Assembly: GCA_947498065.1 (NCBI GenBank) | Contig: CANMIS010000004.1 | Location: 248,001 to 312,000, forward strand | Direction: 5' to 3' | Length of the DNA stretch: 64,000 bases | DNA from: an uncultured Erythrobacter sp. | Lineage (GTDB): Bacteria; Pseudomonadota; Alphaproteobacteria; Sphingomonadales; Sphingomonadaceae | Shown: positions 31,221-39,712 of the stretch, piece after piece | Layout: the number at the start of each line of letters is the position of its first letter | Numbering within the stretch: the first letter of the stretch is position 1 | Program-made: the position numbers and the translations under genes | The notes under the pieces: generated by a model | Told to the model about the DNA's origin: nothing | Databases searched by the model: none | What the model saw: only the letters and a program-made list of their open reading frames with translations

Positions 31221-32357
31221 GTGCTTTGGATTGCGATACGAATGCTGACCGGTGATGCCCAAAAGTTCTACGGGCTGTTGTTCGGTATTGGCTTTTCGAC
31301 CCTGCTGATCACGCAGCAGCTCACGATCTTCGTGAACCTGATCGAGCGCGGCGCGAGCGGTGTTTACAATGTGCCGACCGCTAAGGTCTGGGTCATGGAC
31401 CCGGTCAGCCGGACGACCGACGTGAACTATGCGATGCCATCGACAGCGCTGGACCAAGTGCGATCGGTGCCCGGCGTGGAATGGGCCGTCCCGCACCTAC
31501 GCGCGACCGCCGCCGTGCGGACTCGCACCGGCGACCTTGAAGGCGTCACAATCATCGGCGTTGATGACGCCAGCCTGATCGGCCTGCCAAAGAATATGGT
31601 CGAGGGATCGCTCGATGTCTTCGCTCAGCCCGACACCGTGGTGATCGACGATGTCGGCATCAACAATATGTTTGAAGACGGGACCGATCCCATTGGCCAA
31701 AGGCTGGAACTGAATGATCAGCGCGCCGTCATTCGCGGGGTTGCCGATGCAATCCCGAGCTTCACCAGCCAGGTCACACTCTACACAAAATACAGCCAAG
31801 CGCTGAATTACGTCCCCGGCACGCGCAACCGGATGAGCTTCGTGCTCGCCGGGATTAGCGACGGCGAGACCGCTGAAGGTGTCGCTGATCGGATCGAAGA
31901 GCAAACCGGTCTGAAAGCGGAAACCCGCGATGAGCTGGCGCAAGCGGGCGTCGATTTCATCATCCAAAACACCGGCATCCCCACCAATTTCGGGATTACC
32001 GTCTTGCTCGGCTTTATCGTTGGGGTCGCGATTGTCGGCCTCACCTTCAGCCTGTTTATCAGAGACAACATCAAGCAGTTTGGCGCGCTCAAAGCGATCG
32101 GTGTGACCAACGCCAAAATCATTCGCATGGTGGCCGTGCAAGCGGGCCTTGTTGGCTTCATCGGTTATGCCATCGGCGTGCTCGGCACCGTCGGCTTCCT
32201 CGCCGCGTTTTCGGGCAACCCATTCTTCAAGGGGTTCTACATCCCTTGGCAGATCCCGCTGGTGAGCCTGGCCTCGGTCATCATCATTCTCGCGATCACA
32301 GGCTTTATCGCCATCCGCAGCGTGCTGCGCACAGAGCCAGCGGCGGTGTTCCGGTGA
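31221..32357 (+). CDS. ABC transporter permease, DevC/MacB-like (FtsX domain)
   Basis: N-terminal TM plus periplasmic domain and C-terminal three-TM FtsX-like block FGALKAIGVTNAKIIRMVAVQA. Confidence 0.88.
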   Translation: MLWIAIRMLTGDAQKFYGLLFGIGFSTLLITQQLTIFVNLIERGASGVYNVPTAKVWVMDPVSRTTDVNYAMPSTALDQVRSVPGVEWAVPHLRATAAVRTRTGDLEGVTIIGVDDASLIGLPKNMVEGSLDVFAQPDTVVIDDVGINNMFEDGTDPIGQRLELNDQRAVIRGVADAIPSFTSQVTLYTKYSQALNYVPGTRNRMSFVLAGISDGETAEGVADRIEEQTGLKAETRDELAQAGVDFIIQNTGIPTNFGITVLLGFIVGVAIVGLTFSLFIRDNIKQFGALKAIGVTNAKIIRMVAVQAGLVGFIGYAIGVLGTVGFLAAFSGNPFFKGFYIPWQIPLVSLASVIIILAITGFIAIRSVLRTEPAAVFR

Positions 32358-33103
32358 GCGATATGCCGCAGACCCAGAGTGCCCCTTCTGAGGCCCCGCC
32401 GCGCGAAGCCGCCATTTGCGCGCGCGGCATTGTTCGCGACTTCCAAGCCGGACAGTCCACGATCCGCGTGCTGCACGGGATCGACACCGATATTCAGCCG
32501 GGCGAGATGACCTACGTCGTGGGCGAAAGCGGCTCTGGCAAAACCACTCTAATCTCGATCATGTGCGGCATCCTGTGGCCGACCGAGGGCGAGGTTCGCG
32601 TGTTCGGCACCGACATCTACAACTTGAGCGACACGGAGCTAGTGAACTTCCGCCTCCAAAACATCGGTTTCATCTTCCAGCAATACAACCTCATCCCCTC
32701 CATTGATGCCGCCGCTAATGCCGCCGTGCCGCTGATCGCTCAGGGCATGGCCTTGGAGCCGGCGCGGCGCAAAGCGATCGAATTGCTCGATGCGCTCAAC
32801 ATTGGCGATCAGGCGAACAAACTGCCCAAACAGCTCTCCGGCGGTCAGCAGCAACGCGTCGCCATTGCCCGCGCTTTGGTTCACGAGCCGCGCCTTGTGG
32901 TGTGCGACGAGCCAACCGCGGCCTTAGACGCCAAATCCGGGCGCAGGGTGATGGATTTGCTGCGCGAGGTTGCGGTCGCCGAAGACCGCGCCTGCATCAT
33001 CGTGACCCACGACAACCGTATTTTCGATCTCGCTGACCGCATCCTCGTGCTCGAGGATGGCCGGGTCACCCATGACGGCACAGAAATGCCGGACGACCAC
33101 TAA
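32354..33103 (+). CDS. ABC transporter ATP-binding protein
   Basis: GESGSGKTTLISIMCGI, LSGGQQQRVAIARAL, VVCDEPTAALD; GTG start overlaps upstream stop. Confidence 0.93.
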   Translation: MSDMPQTQSAPSEAPPREAAICARGIVRDFQAGQSTIRVLHGIDTDIQPGEMTYVVGESGSGKTTLISIMCGILWPTEGEVRVFGTDIYNLSDTELVNFRLQNIGFIFQQYNLIPSIDAAANAAVPLIAQGMALEPARRKAIELLDALNIGDQANKLPKQLSGGQQQRVAIARALVHEPRLVVCDEPTAALDAKSGRRVMDLLREVAVAEDRACIIVTHDNRIFDLADRILVLEDGRVTHDGTEMPDDH

Positions 33104-33134
33104 ACCCTCTTTCGTTCTCCCTCGAGGCACAGCC

Positions 33135-34151
33135 ATGGCTATTCTACCTGAAAATCTCAGCTTCTCACGCAAGATCATGCCGATCCTGGCCGTCATCGGC
33201 CTGATCGCGGCGGTGTATTTTATCGTGACCGGCCTGCCCGATCGCGAGCTGTCCGAGCCTGATCGGGAACCGCCCAAGGCAACCGGCGAGCTTGCCAATT
33301 CGGCCCGCGTGGCTGGTGCTGGATTGGTCGAGCCTTCGAGTGAGATTATCGATGTCGGTACGGCCCTGTCCGGCCTCATCGCGGACCTGCGGGTGCAACC
33401 GGGCGATTTCGTGGAGAAGGGACAGCCGCTGTTCGTGGTCGACGACAGGGCCATTCGCGCCCGGCTCCAAGAGACAAACGCAGCCGTTGGCGAAGCCCGC
33501 GCCGCCATTCGCGAAGCCCAAACCGCGCGCAGCACGGCCCAGCGCCAGCTCGCGCTCTATGGCCAGATCGACGATCCAGCTGCCGTCAGCCAATCCGAAG
33601 TGATCCGCGCCGAGGGCGAAGTCGCTGCGGCAACGAGCAGGCTGGAGCTTGCCCGCGCCCGCCTGACCGCCGCCCAAGCAGGGGCATCGAGCGCGCGAAC
33701 CGAGCTTGGCCGGTTGACCGTGCGCGCGCCGATTGCGGGCGAGATCCTGGCGGTGAATATCCGCCCTGGCGAATTCGTCTCCAATCAAGGCGGCGGCAAT
33801 TCTACCCCCTTCATCCAGATGGGTGAGACACGCCCGCTGCACGTGCGGATCGATGTCGATGAAAACGAAGCCGTGCGCCTGAACCTAGGCGCATCGGCCA
33901 TCGTCAGCCCGCGCGGCGCGGCGGACAGCCAAGTCGAGGCGAAATTCGTCCGCGCAGAGCCGCAAGTCGTGCCCAAGCGCCAGCTGACCAATAGCGCAGC
34001 AGAGCGCGTCGATGTCCGCGTGCTCCAGGTAATCTACGAGCTGCCAGAAGGCGATGCCTTCCGCGTTGGGCAGCAAGTGGATGCGTTTATCCCCGCCCGC
34101 AGCAGCTCCAGCGATACCGCCGAGAAACCCGCCGGTGAGACGGAGGAATAG
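33135..34151 (+). CDS. HlyD family periplasmic adaptor (membrane fusion protein)
   Basis: Single N-terminal TM, lipoyl/coiled-coil halves (ALSGLIADLRVQPGDFVEKGQPLFVVDDRA ... TVRAPIAGEILAVNIRPGEFV). Confidence 0.9.
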   Translation: MAILPENLSFSRKIMPILAVIGLIAAVYFIVTGLPDRELSEPDREPPKATGELANSARVAGAGLVEPSSEIIDVGTALSGLIADLRVQPGDFVEKGQPLFVVDDRAIRARLQETNAAVGEARAAIREAQTARSTAQRQLALYGQIDDPAAVSQSEVIRAEGEVAAATSRLELARARLTAAQAGASSARTELGRLTVRAPIAGEILAVNIRPGEFVSNQGGGNSTPFIQMGETRPLHVRIDVDENEAVRLNLGASAIVSPRGAADSQVEAKFVRAEPQVVPKRQLTNSAAERVDVRVLQVIYELPEGDAFRVGQQVDAFIPARSSSSDTAEKPAGETEE

Positions 34152-34154
34152 CCG

Positions 34155-35582
34155 ATGGTCCGCCTCTCCTCCCCCGCACTCTTGCGCGGATCCTTCGCTG
34201 CCGCGCTAGCGCTCTCGCTCGGCGCCTGCGTCGCTGGACCCCCGCCGGAAATCGCCACGCCTGCGCCTGAGCTGCCCGAGAGTTTTCTGTTCGCGCCCTC
34301 CGCTGAGACGAGCGCCACTCTGGCAGAGCTTTTGCCGAGCGATGATCCCGCATTCATCGACCTGTCCACCCAGGCATTGGATAGCGCCCCCAGCCTTCAG
34401 GAGGCCTTGGCCCGCATCGACATTGCGCGCTCCGGCGCGCGCCGGGCGGGTGCTGCGCGCCTGCCGCTCGTCACCGGTGATGCATCGGCAACGGGCACGC
34501 GGATCAACCCCAATCAATTCGGCGATGGCGCGGCGCAGGGCGGCTTTATCGACACCGAGCAGGTGCAATATGGCGCCAATGTCGCGGCCAGCTGGGACTT
34601 GGATATCTTCGGCCGCCTCCGCGCGCAGGAACGCGCGGCCATCGCCCGAATTGACGCCGCCAGCGCCTCTGCGGGTGCCGTCCGCTTGGCTCTGGTCGCA
34701 GAGATCGCGACCAGCGTGATCGATTGGCGCACGTTCTCTCAGCGTCAAGAGGCGCTCGAGCAAGACGTGCTCGCCGCCGAACAACTCGCAGGTCTCGCCA
34801 AAACGCGCGAAGACGCTGGGCTCGCCCCCGGATTTGACCGCGTCCGCGCAGAGGCAGCTGCAAGCGCCTCGCGTTCCCGCTTGGCCGCTCTCGCCAGCGA
34901 GCGGGTCCGCATCATCGGCCGCTTGGTCACGCTGACGGGTCAGAACGCGGGCATCGTCATCGCAGCTCTGGAAAAGCAGGGCCCAGCGGGCGTGCGCGCG
35001 CTGGCACCAGCCGCCGTCCCGTCCCTGGTACTGACCAACCGGCCTGACGTCTTGGCGGCAACCGCAGAGCTGGCCGCAACCGATGCAGACCTTGCCGCAA
35101 CCGCGCGCCAGCGCTTTCCGCAATTCACCCTGTCCGCCGCGCTCGGCCTGCTCGCCTTCAACCTGGGCGATCTGTTCAATTCGGATTCTCTGGTCGGCTC
35201 GCTCAGCGCAGGCTTGGCCGCGCCCTTGCTCGACTTTGGCCGGATAGAGGCCGAGATCGATGGCGCAGCTGCGACCAAAAGGGCCGCCTTCGCCGCTTAT
35301 CGCGGAGCGGTGTTCCAAGCTCTGGGCGAAGCAGAAACCGCCTACGGCCTGATCGAAGCGAGCGACCGCGAAGCGGATCTGGCAGTGAAGGAAAGAGACG
35401 AATTGCAGCGCGCAGCGAGCCTCGCCAATTCACGCTACCGCGCCGGGCTAGCCGATTTCCTGACCGTGCTAGAGGCCCGCCGCGCCGCCGATGCGAGCGG
35501 AGAACGCGCCGCCGCCGCGCTTGGCAGAGCTCAGCGCGCGCGAGTGCTGCTGTGGCAGGCTCTGGGCGGGGAGCAAATGTAG
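34155..35582 (+). CDS. TolC/NodT family outer membrane efflux lipoprotein
   Basis: Lipobox LGACVAG; AASWDLDIFGRLRAQERAA; AFAAYRGAVFQALGEAETAY. Confidence 0.9.
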   Translation: MVRLSSPALLRGSFAAALALSLGACVAGPPPEIATPAPELPESFLFAPSAETSATLAELLPSDDPAFIDLSTQALDSAPSLQEALARIDIARSGARRAGAARLPLVTGDASATGTRINPNQFGDGAAQGGFIDTEQVQYGANVAASWDLDIFGRLRAQERAAIARIDAASASAGAVRLALVAEIATSVIDWRTFSQRQEALEQDVLAAEQLAGLAKTREDAGLAPGFDRVRAEAAASASRSRLAALASERVRIIGRLVTLTGQNAGIVIAALEKQGPAGVRALAPAAVPSLVLTNRPDVLAATAELAATDADLAATARQRFPQFTLSAALGLLAFNLGDLFNSDSLVGSLSAGLAAPLLDFGRIEAEIDGAAATKRAAFAAYRGAVFQALGEAETAYGLIEASDREADLAVKERDELQRAASLANSRYRAGLADFLTVLEARRAADASGERAAAALGRAQRARVLLWQALGGEQM

Positions 35583-35869
35583 GCGGCGGTGCTGGCTTAG
35601 CGCGGAACTGCTGATTTCAGCAAGCTTAACTCGAATGCCTAACCACGGCTGACGCGCTGTCCTTCTTACATGACCGATTTTTGCCGGTTTTAGCCCAGAG
35701 CCGACTTTCTGTTTTCGACCCAATTTCGGTCTTTCTTGCCCTATATTGACACTCAAAGGGGTAAGCCCTTTGGTATCTAGAGTAAATCATCCAGTCGGCT
35801 GCTTGACTGACTGACATTCTCCGTCAGTAACAGGGTCGAAATTTCAATTGCTCTCAGGATTTAAAATCA

Positions 35870-37285
35870 ATGAAGAAAATCGGGACTTGTGTTGCGGGCG
35901 CAATGGCACTCACGCTCGTTTCCTGTGGCGGCGGTGACGGGGCCGCACCCACTACGCCTCCAACTGCAAACCGATCCCCACAGTTTACATCGGCCACCTC
36001 GACCTCGGTGACCGAAAACAGCGCCGGATCATTCTATACGGCGACCGCCACAGACGCCGACGGCGACGCAATCGCTTTTTCGATTGCAGGTGGTGTGGAT
36101 GCGGCTTTTTTTCAGCTTGCTGGTTCTGAGTTATCGTTCATTGAGGCCCCTAACTTTGACCGCTTCGCCGATAGCAATGAAGACAATATCTATGATGTGA
36201 CACTAAGTGCTTCCGATGGTCGAGGAGGCACGGTCGAGCGATCTATCAGCGTGACGCTAGAGAACGATGTCGAAGGCGTATCAGTCCGGAGGATCGCAAC
36301 AGGCTTCAATGATCCGACATCGATTACTGATTGGATTGACGGAGGCTCTGGCAATGATGGTTTCTTGCTTGTTGCAGAGCGTGGCGGAACGATCTGGTCT
36401 GTCAACAATAACACAGGGGAGCGTTCAGTTTGGCGGGATATCAATCTCGCAACGGGCCGTGAGTTGATCGATATAGCTGGTAATGGTCGCGGCGGCATAG
36501 TGGCGAATCCAACCGCCCTTATTCGAGACAATCAAGGCATTTACTTGGCTTTTCCTGGCATTGGTACTGCTGCTGAAATCAAGATCGCTGATGGAGACCC
36601 AGAAGGAGCAGAGGCAGCGCTCGGCTATACAATCAATACCGAGCTCGGTGGCCAGGGACTACTGGTGATAGCGATTGGTGACCCGGGAGGCCAACGCGCG
36701 CAAGGGAGTTCAGGGTACGGCAACGTCTACATTGTCCGTGATCCAACGTCCTTCACCACGCCCAATGAACTGTTCGAAGTAGGTCGAGGTATTCAACAGC
36801 CAAGCGGCATTTTCGACTTTATTCAGGGCGTGCTGATCGCAGATGTTGGTGCAAGCGTTGAGCACGAATTGAGCCCTTTGATCTCACGAGATCTAGCCAA
36901 TTTCGGCTGGCCATTCTTTGAAGGTACGGTTGAAGTTCAAGCGGGCGCTTCAACAACATTGGTGCCACCATCATTCGTGTACCCATTGGGTGCCGGGAAC
37001 CTTAGCGGAACAGCCATCCGCGGAGGGGTCTACTATGATTCCACGAACCCTTTTGAAAACAGCCGCATAAGCTCGCTCAGCGACCGAGTCTTGTTTGCTG
37101 ATGACGATGGTTCGATCTTCACCGTGGGACTGGATTTCGATCCGGTAAGCTTCGAAAATCGCACGCTCGATTTTTCGCCTGACGCGGGTACTTTAGACAG
37201 CATCGTCAAAGTAACTGAGAATTTTCAGCGCGTTCTTTACATTCTTGATGCTGATGGCGAAGTCTTCAGAATTGATCCTTCTTAG
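35870..37285 (+). CDS. Putative lipoprotein: cadherin-like domain plus sugar dehydrogenase-type beta-propeller
   Basis: Lipobox LVSCGGG; cadherin-like TSVTENSAGSFYTATATDADGDAIAFSIAGG; propeller part (LLVAERGGTIWSVNNNTGE ... IAIGDPGGQRAQGSSGYGNVYIV). Confidence 0.65.
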   Translation: MKKIGTCVAGAMALTLVSCGGGDGAAPTTPPTANRSPQFTSATSTSVTENSAGSFYTATATDADGDAIAFSIAGGVDAAFFQLAGSELSFIEAPNFDRFADSNEDNIYDVTLSASDGRGGTVERSISVTLENDVEGVSVRRIATGFNDPTSITDWIDGGSGNDGFLLVAERGGTIWSVNNNTGERSVWRDINLATGRELIDIAGNGRGGIVANPTALIRDNQGIYLAFPGIGTAAEIKIADGDPEGAEAALGYTINTELGGQGLLVIAIGDPGGQRAQGSSGYGNVYIVRDPTSFTTPNELFEVGRGIQQPSGIFDFIQGVLIADVGASVEHELSPLISRDLANFGWPFFEGTVEVQAGASTTLVPPSFVYPLGAGNLSGTAIRGGVYYDSTNPFENSRISSLSDRVLFADDDGSIFTVGLDFDPVSFENRTLDFSPDAGTLDSIVKVTENFQRVLYILDADGEVFRIDPS

Positions 37286-37536
37286 ATTACGTAAAAACGT
37301 TGTCACTTATTGGTTCAAACCCTCTTGCCTCACGAGCCGGAGACAACGTCCGCTCCCACGCACAATGATGATCATTTTATAGCTGACACGAGACACCTCA
37401 AAGCCGACGCTCGAGTAAAGTTGGTTAGCCTCAGCACTAAACATCCCAAGTCACCCTGAACTTGGTTGACCTTCGGCCAGCTGCGCTTCCAGAGTCCATC
37501 CCCCGCGAGGCCAACTAGGCTTGGAGCTAAGGATGG

Positions 37537-37685
37537 ATGCTGAACTGAATTCAGCATGACGCGTGTTTCATCGTTTGCGTCACCCCAGCGCAGGTTGGAG
37601 TCTAGGGCCATGCATTGCAGCGCTTGCCCGCTTGAGAGCCCAGCTCTTGGGCAGGCTCAGGAGAATGCCTTTCGCTGGGATGACG
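37537..37685. repeat. REP-like intergenic inverted repeats
   Basis: ATGCTGAA-ctgaa-TTCAGCAT (37537-37557) and CGTCACCCCAGCG (37578-37590) paired with CGCTGGGATGACG (37673-37685), nested AGAGC-cca-GCTCT. Confidence 0.6.
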
Positions 37686-37883
37686 ATGCGCGGGAGCATG
37701 AGGGCGCGCGGATTTTCCTACTTGGCGCGCGCTCGCTAGGACTGCGGCATGCTTTTGCCCCGTGCTCTCCAACCCCGCATTAATCGAGTAAATCGATCAA
37801 TCAGCGTACCTGTGATCGATTGGTTTTTTGGCCATGACTGTGTTCCAGCCGTTCCAAGCGTGCCTCACATGCGATGGATGGAG

Positions 37884-38882
37884 CTAGGTCAGAAGCCGCT
37901 CAAACAGCCAGAAGCTGGCGATGGTGCCGATGGCGTAGGTGATGAGCTTCAGCGCAATCGGCCATGCCTGAGGCGCCCAGCGCAGGACCAGCCAGCGCAG
38001 GCACAGAACGACGGCGATGACCAGCAATTGCCCCGCCTCAACGCCGATGTTGAAGGCCAGCAATGCGGCGGGCACCTCGCCAGCTGGCAGGCCAATCTCC
38101 GACAGCGCACCAGCAAAGCCAAACCCGTGCAGCAGGCCGAAGCCGAGCGCCACCAGCCACGGCGCGCGCTGTGTCCAGCTCTTCGGGCGATCCGGCTGGC
38201 CGCGACCGTGCAGCTCCACTGCCAGAAACAGGATGGACAGCGCGATCAGCGCCTCGACGGGTCGCTGCGGCAATCCGGCATAGCCCAATGTGGTCGCGAC
38301 CAGAGTGACCGAGTGCGCTATCGTAAAGGCCGTGGCGGCTTTGACGATCGACCAGCCCCCGCGCACCAGCAGCACCAGCGCGATGACGAACAGCAGGTGA
38401 TCCCAGCCGAGCAGGATGTGCTCAACACCAATGGCAAAGTAACTGCGGGCGACACTCCAAGTGGTGGGCGCGGCGGCGATGAGGACGCTTGGCATGTCGG
38501 ATGTCAGCCGAGAGGTCTGCGATGCTTGCCCAATCGGAACCACCCGCAGCAGAGCGTCAGAACCGCTGGGCAGCGCGCCAAAGCCAATCCGCTGATCCGC
38601 GAGCGAGCCCTCGCATTGCAACCGGCCGTGGCCAAGCTGAGCCAGCGGGGCAGCGCGCAGAACGGGCCCCTCGATGAAGGCGCAGCTCTCCGGGATCACC
38701 AGCGCAGGAACGGGACCGGCGGCCTGATCGGCGGACGCGATGGGCAGCTTCCAATCGAGCAGCCACTCGCCTGGCTCTTGCTCGGACAGTTCGACAACGG
38801 CGGGGCGAATCTCATCGGCAGCGGCGGGCACTGCGAGCAGTACCGCGCAGCACGCCAGCAGCCATCCAAGCCATGACCTCAC
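37884..38882 (-). CDS. HupE/UreJ family membrane protein
   Basis: Signal peptide; GVEHILLGWDHLLFVIALVLL, FTIAHSVTLVATTLG, GLLHGFGFAGAL, FNIGVEAGQL. Confidence 0.88.
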   Translation of the reverse strand: MRSWLGWLLACCAVLLAVPAAADEIRPAVVELSEQEPGEWLLDWKLPIASADQAAGPVPALVIPESCAFIEGPVLRAAPLAQLGHGRLQCEGSLADQRIGFGALPSGSDALLRVVPIGQASQTSRLTSDMPSVLIAAAPTTWSVARSYFAIGVEHILLGWDHLLFVIALVLLVRGGWSIVKAATAFTIAHSVTLVATTLGYAGLPQRPVEALIALSILFLAVELHGRGQPDRPKSWTQRAPWLVALGFGLLHGFGFAGALSEIGLPAGEVPAALLAFNIGVEAGQLLVIAVVLCLRWLVLRWAPQAWPIALKLITYAIGTIASFWLFERLLT

Positions 38883-39712
38883 TCGGCGATCTCAACCGTG
38901 TAGGCGCTGCGCAGCAGCTCATAGGCCGCTTCCTTGCGGGCCGCGATCGTCTCGCTGCGCCAATCGTTCAGGACTTGGTCGCGGACCTCGGCAAAATCTG
39001 GCGCAGCAGCGCTGGTCTTGGCTCGCAATCGGACGACGTGCCAGCCGAAGCCAGAGCGCACAGGCCCTTGCCAGTCGCTGACAGGGTCAAGCTGAGCCAG
39101 GGCAGTCAGGAACACCTTGCCAAAGCGGGTATCGACTTCGCGAGCGGGCATGCCGTCCGTGGATGCGGGCAGGCTTATGGTCTCGCCGATGGCGCTCCAA
39201 TCACTGCCCGAGGTGAGGGCAGCAATGGAAGACTTGGCCGCGCTTTCGCTCTCGAAATAGAGCTGATCAAAGCTGTAACTCACCGCGCCCGCATAGCGCT
39301 CCGCATTGGCTTCATACCAAGCGCGCAAGGTCTCGTCAGAAGGCGTCGCAGCCTCAGCCCGCGCGCTGGCTGCGAGATCCATCTTGCTTGCCAGCCTGCG
39401 CCTAACGACGGAATCGCCCTGATCAAAGCCAAGGCGCAGTGCCTCGCGATACAGCACTTCATCGCGGACATAGCGCTCGATTTGCTGGTCAAGCTCCGCA
39501 TCCGTCGGTGCCCGGCCCAAGGTCCGCTCGAACCTCAAGGACAGATCAGCCTGAACCGCACGGTCGATGTCAATCGTGCGGCTAGCAGGGTCAACCTCTT
39601 CACCGCGCCACGCAAACAGCGCAAAGACGAGCGCGCCCGCGGCCAGGAAATGGACCAGCGGTTCGCGCGTCCAATTGGGCCAGGCTCTGGCCGCCTCGCT
39701 CGGCTCGCTCAC
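38879..39712 (-). CDS. PpiC/SurA-type peptidylprolyl isomerase, membrane anchored
   Basis: TM then parvulin-like region (VSYSFDQLYFESESAAKSSIAAL ... TRFGKVFLTALAQL ... GFGWHVVRLRAKT); probable GTG start 39712 overlapping upstream stop. Confidence 0.8.
   Translation of the reverse strand: MSEPSEAARAWPNWTREPLVHFLAAGALVFALFAWRGEEVDPASRTIDIDRAVQADLSLRFERTLGRAPTDAELDQQIERYVRDEVLYREALRLGFDQGDSVVRRRLASKMDLAASARAEAATPSDETLRAWYEANAERYAGAVSYSFDQLYFESESAAKSSIAALTSGSDWSAIGETISLPASTDGMPAREVDTRFGKVFLTALAQLDPVSDWQGPVRSGFGWHVVRLRAKTSAAAPDFAEVRDQVLNDWRSETIAARKEAAYELLRSAYTVEIAE

Noticed and set aside
34206-35318. 370-aa minus-strand ORF antisense to the TolC-like gene
   Set aside because: Low-complexity G/R/A/C-rich translation with no domain; shadow ORF of a well-supported plus-strand outer membrane efflux protein in high-GC DNA.
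37749-38876. 375-aa plus-strand ORF antisense to HupE-like gene
   Set aside because: Gln/Arg-rich shadow translation; HupE motifs on the minus strand are convincing.
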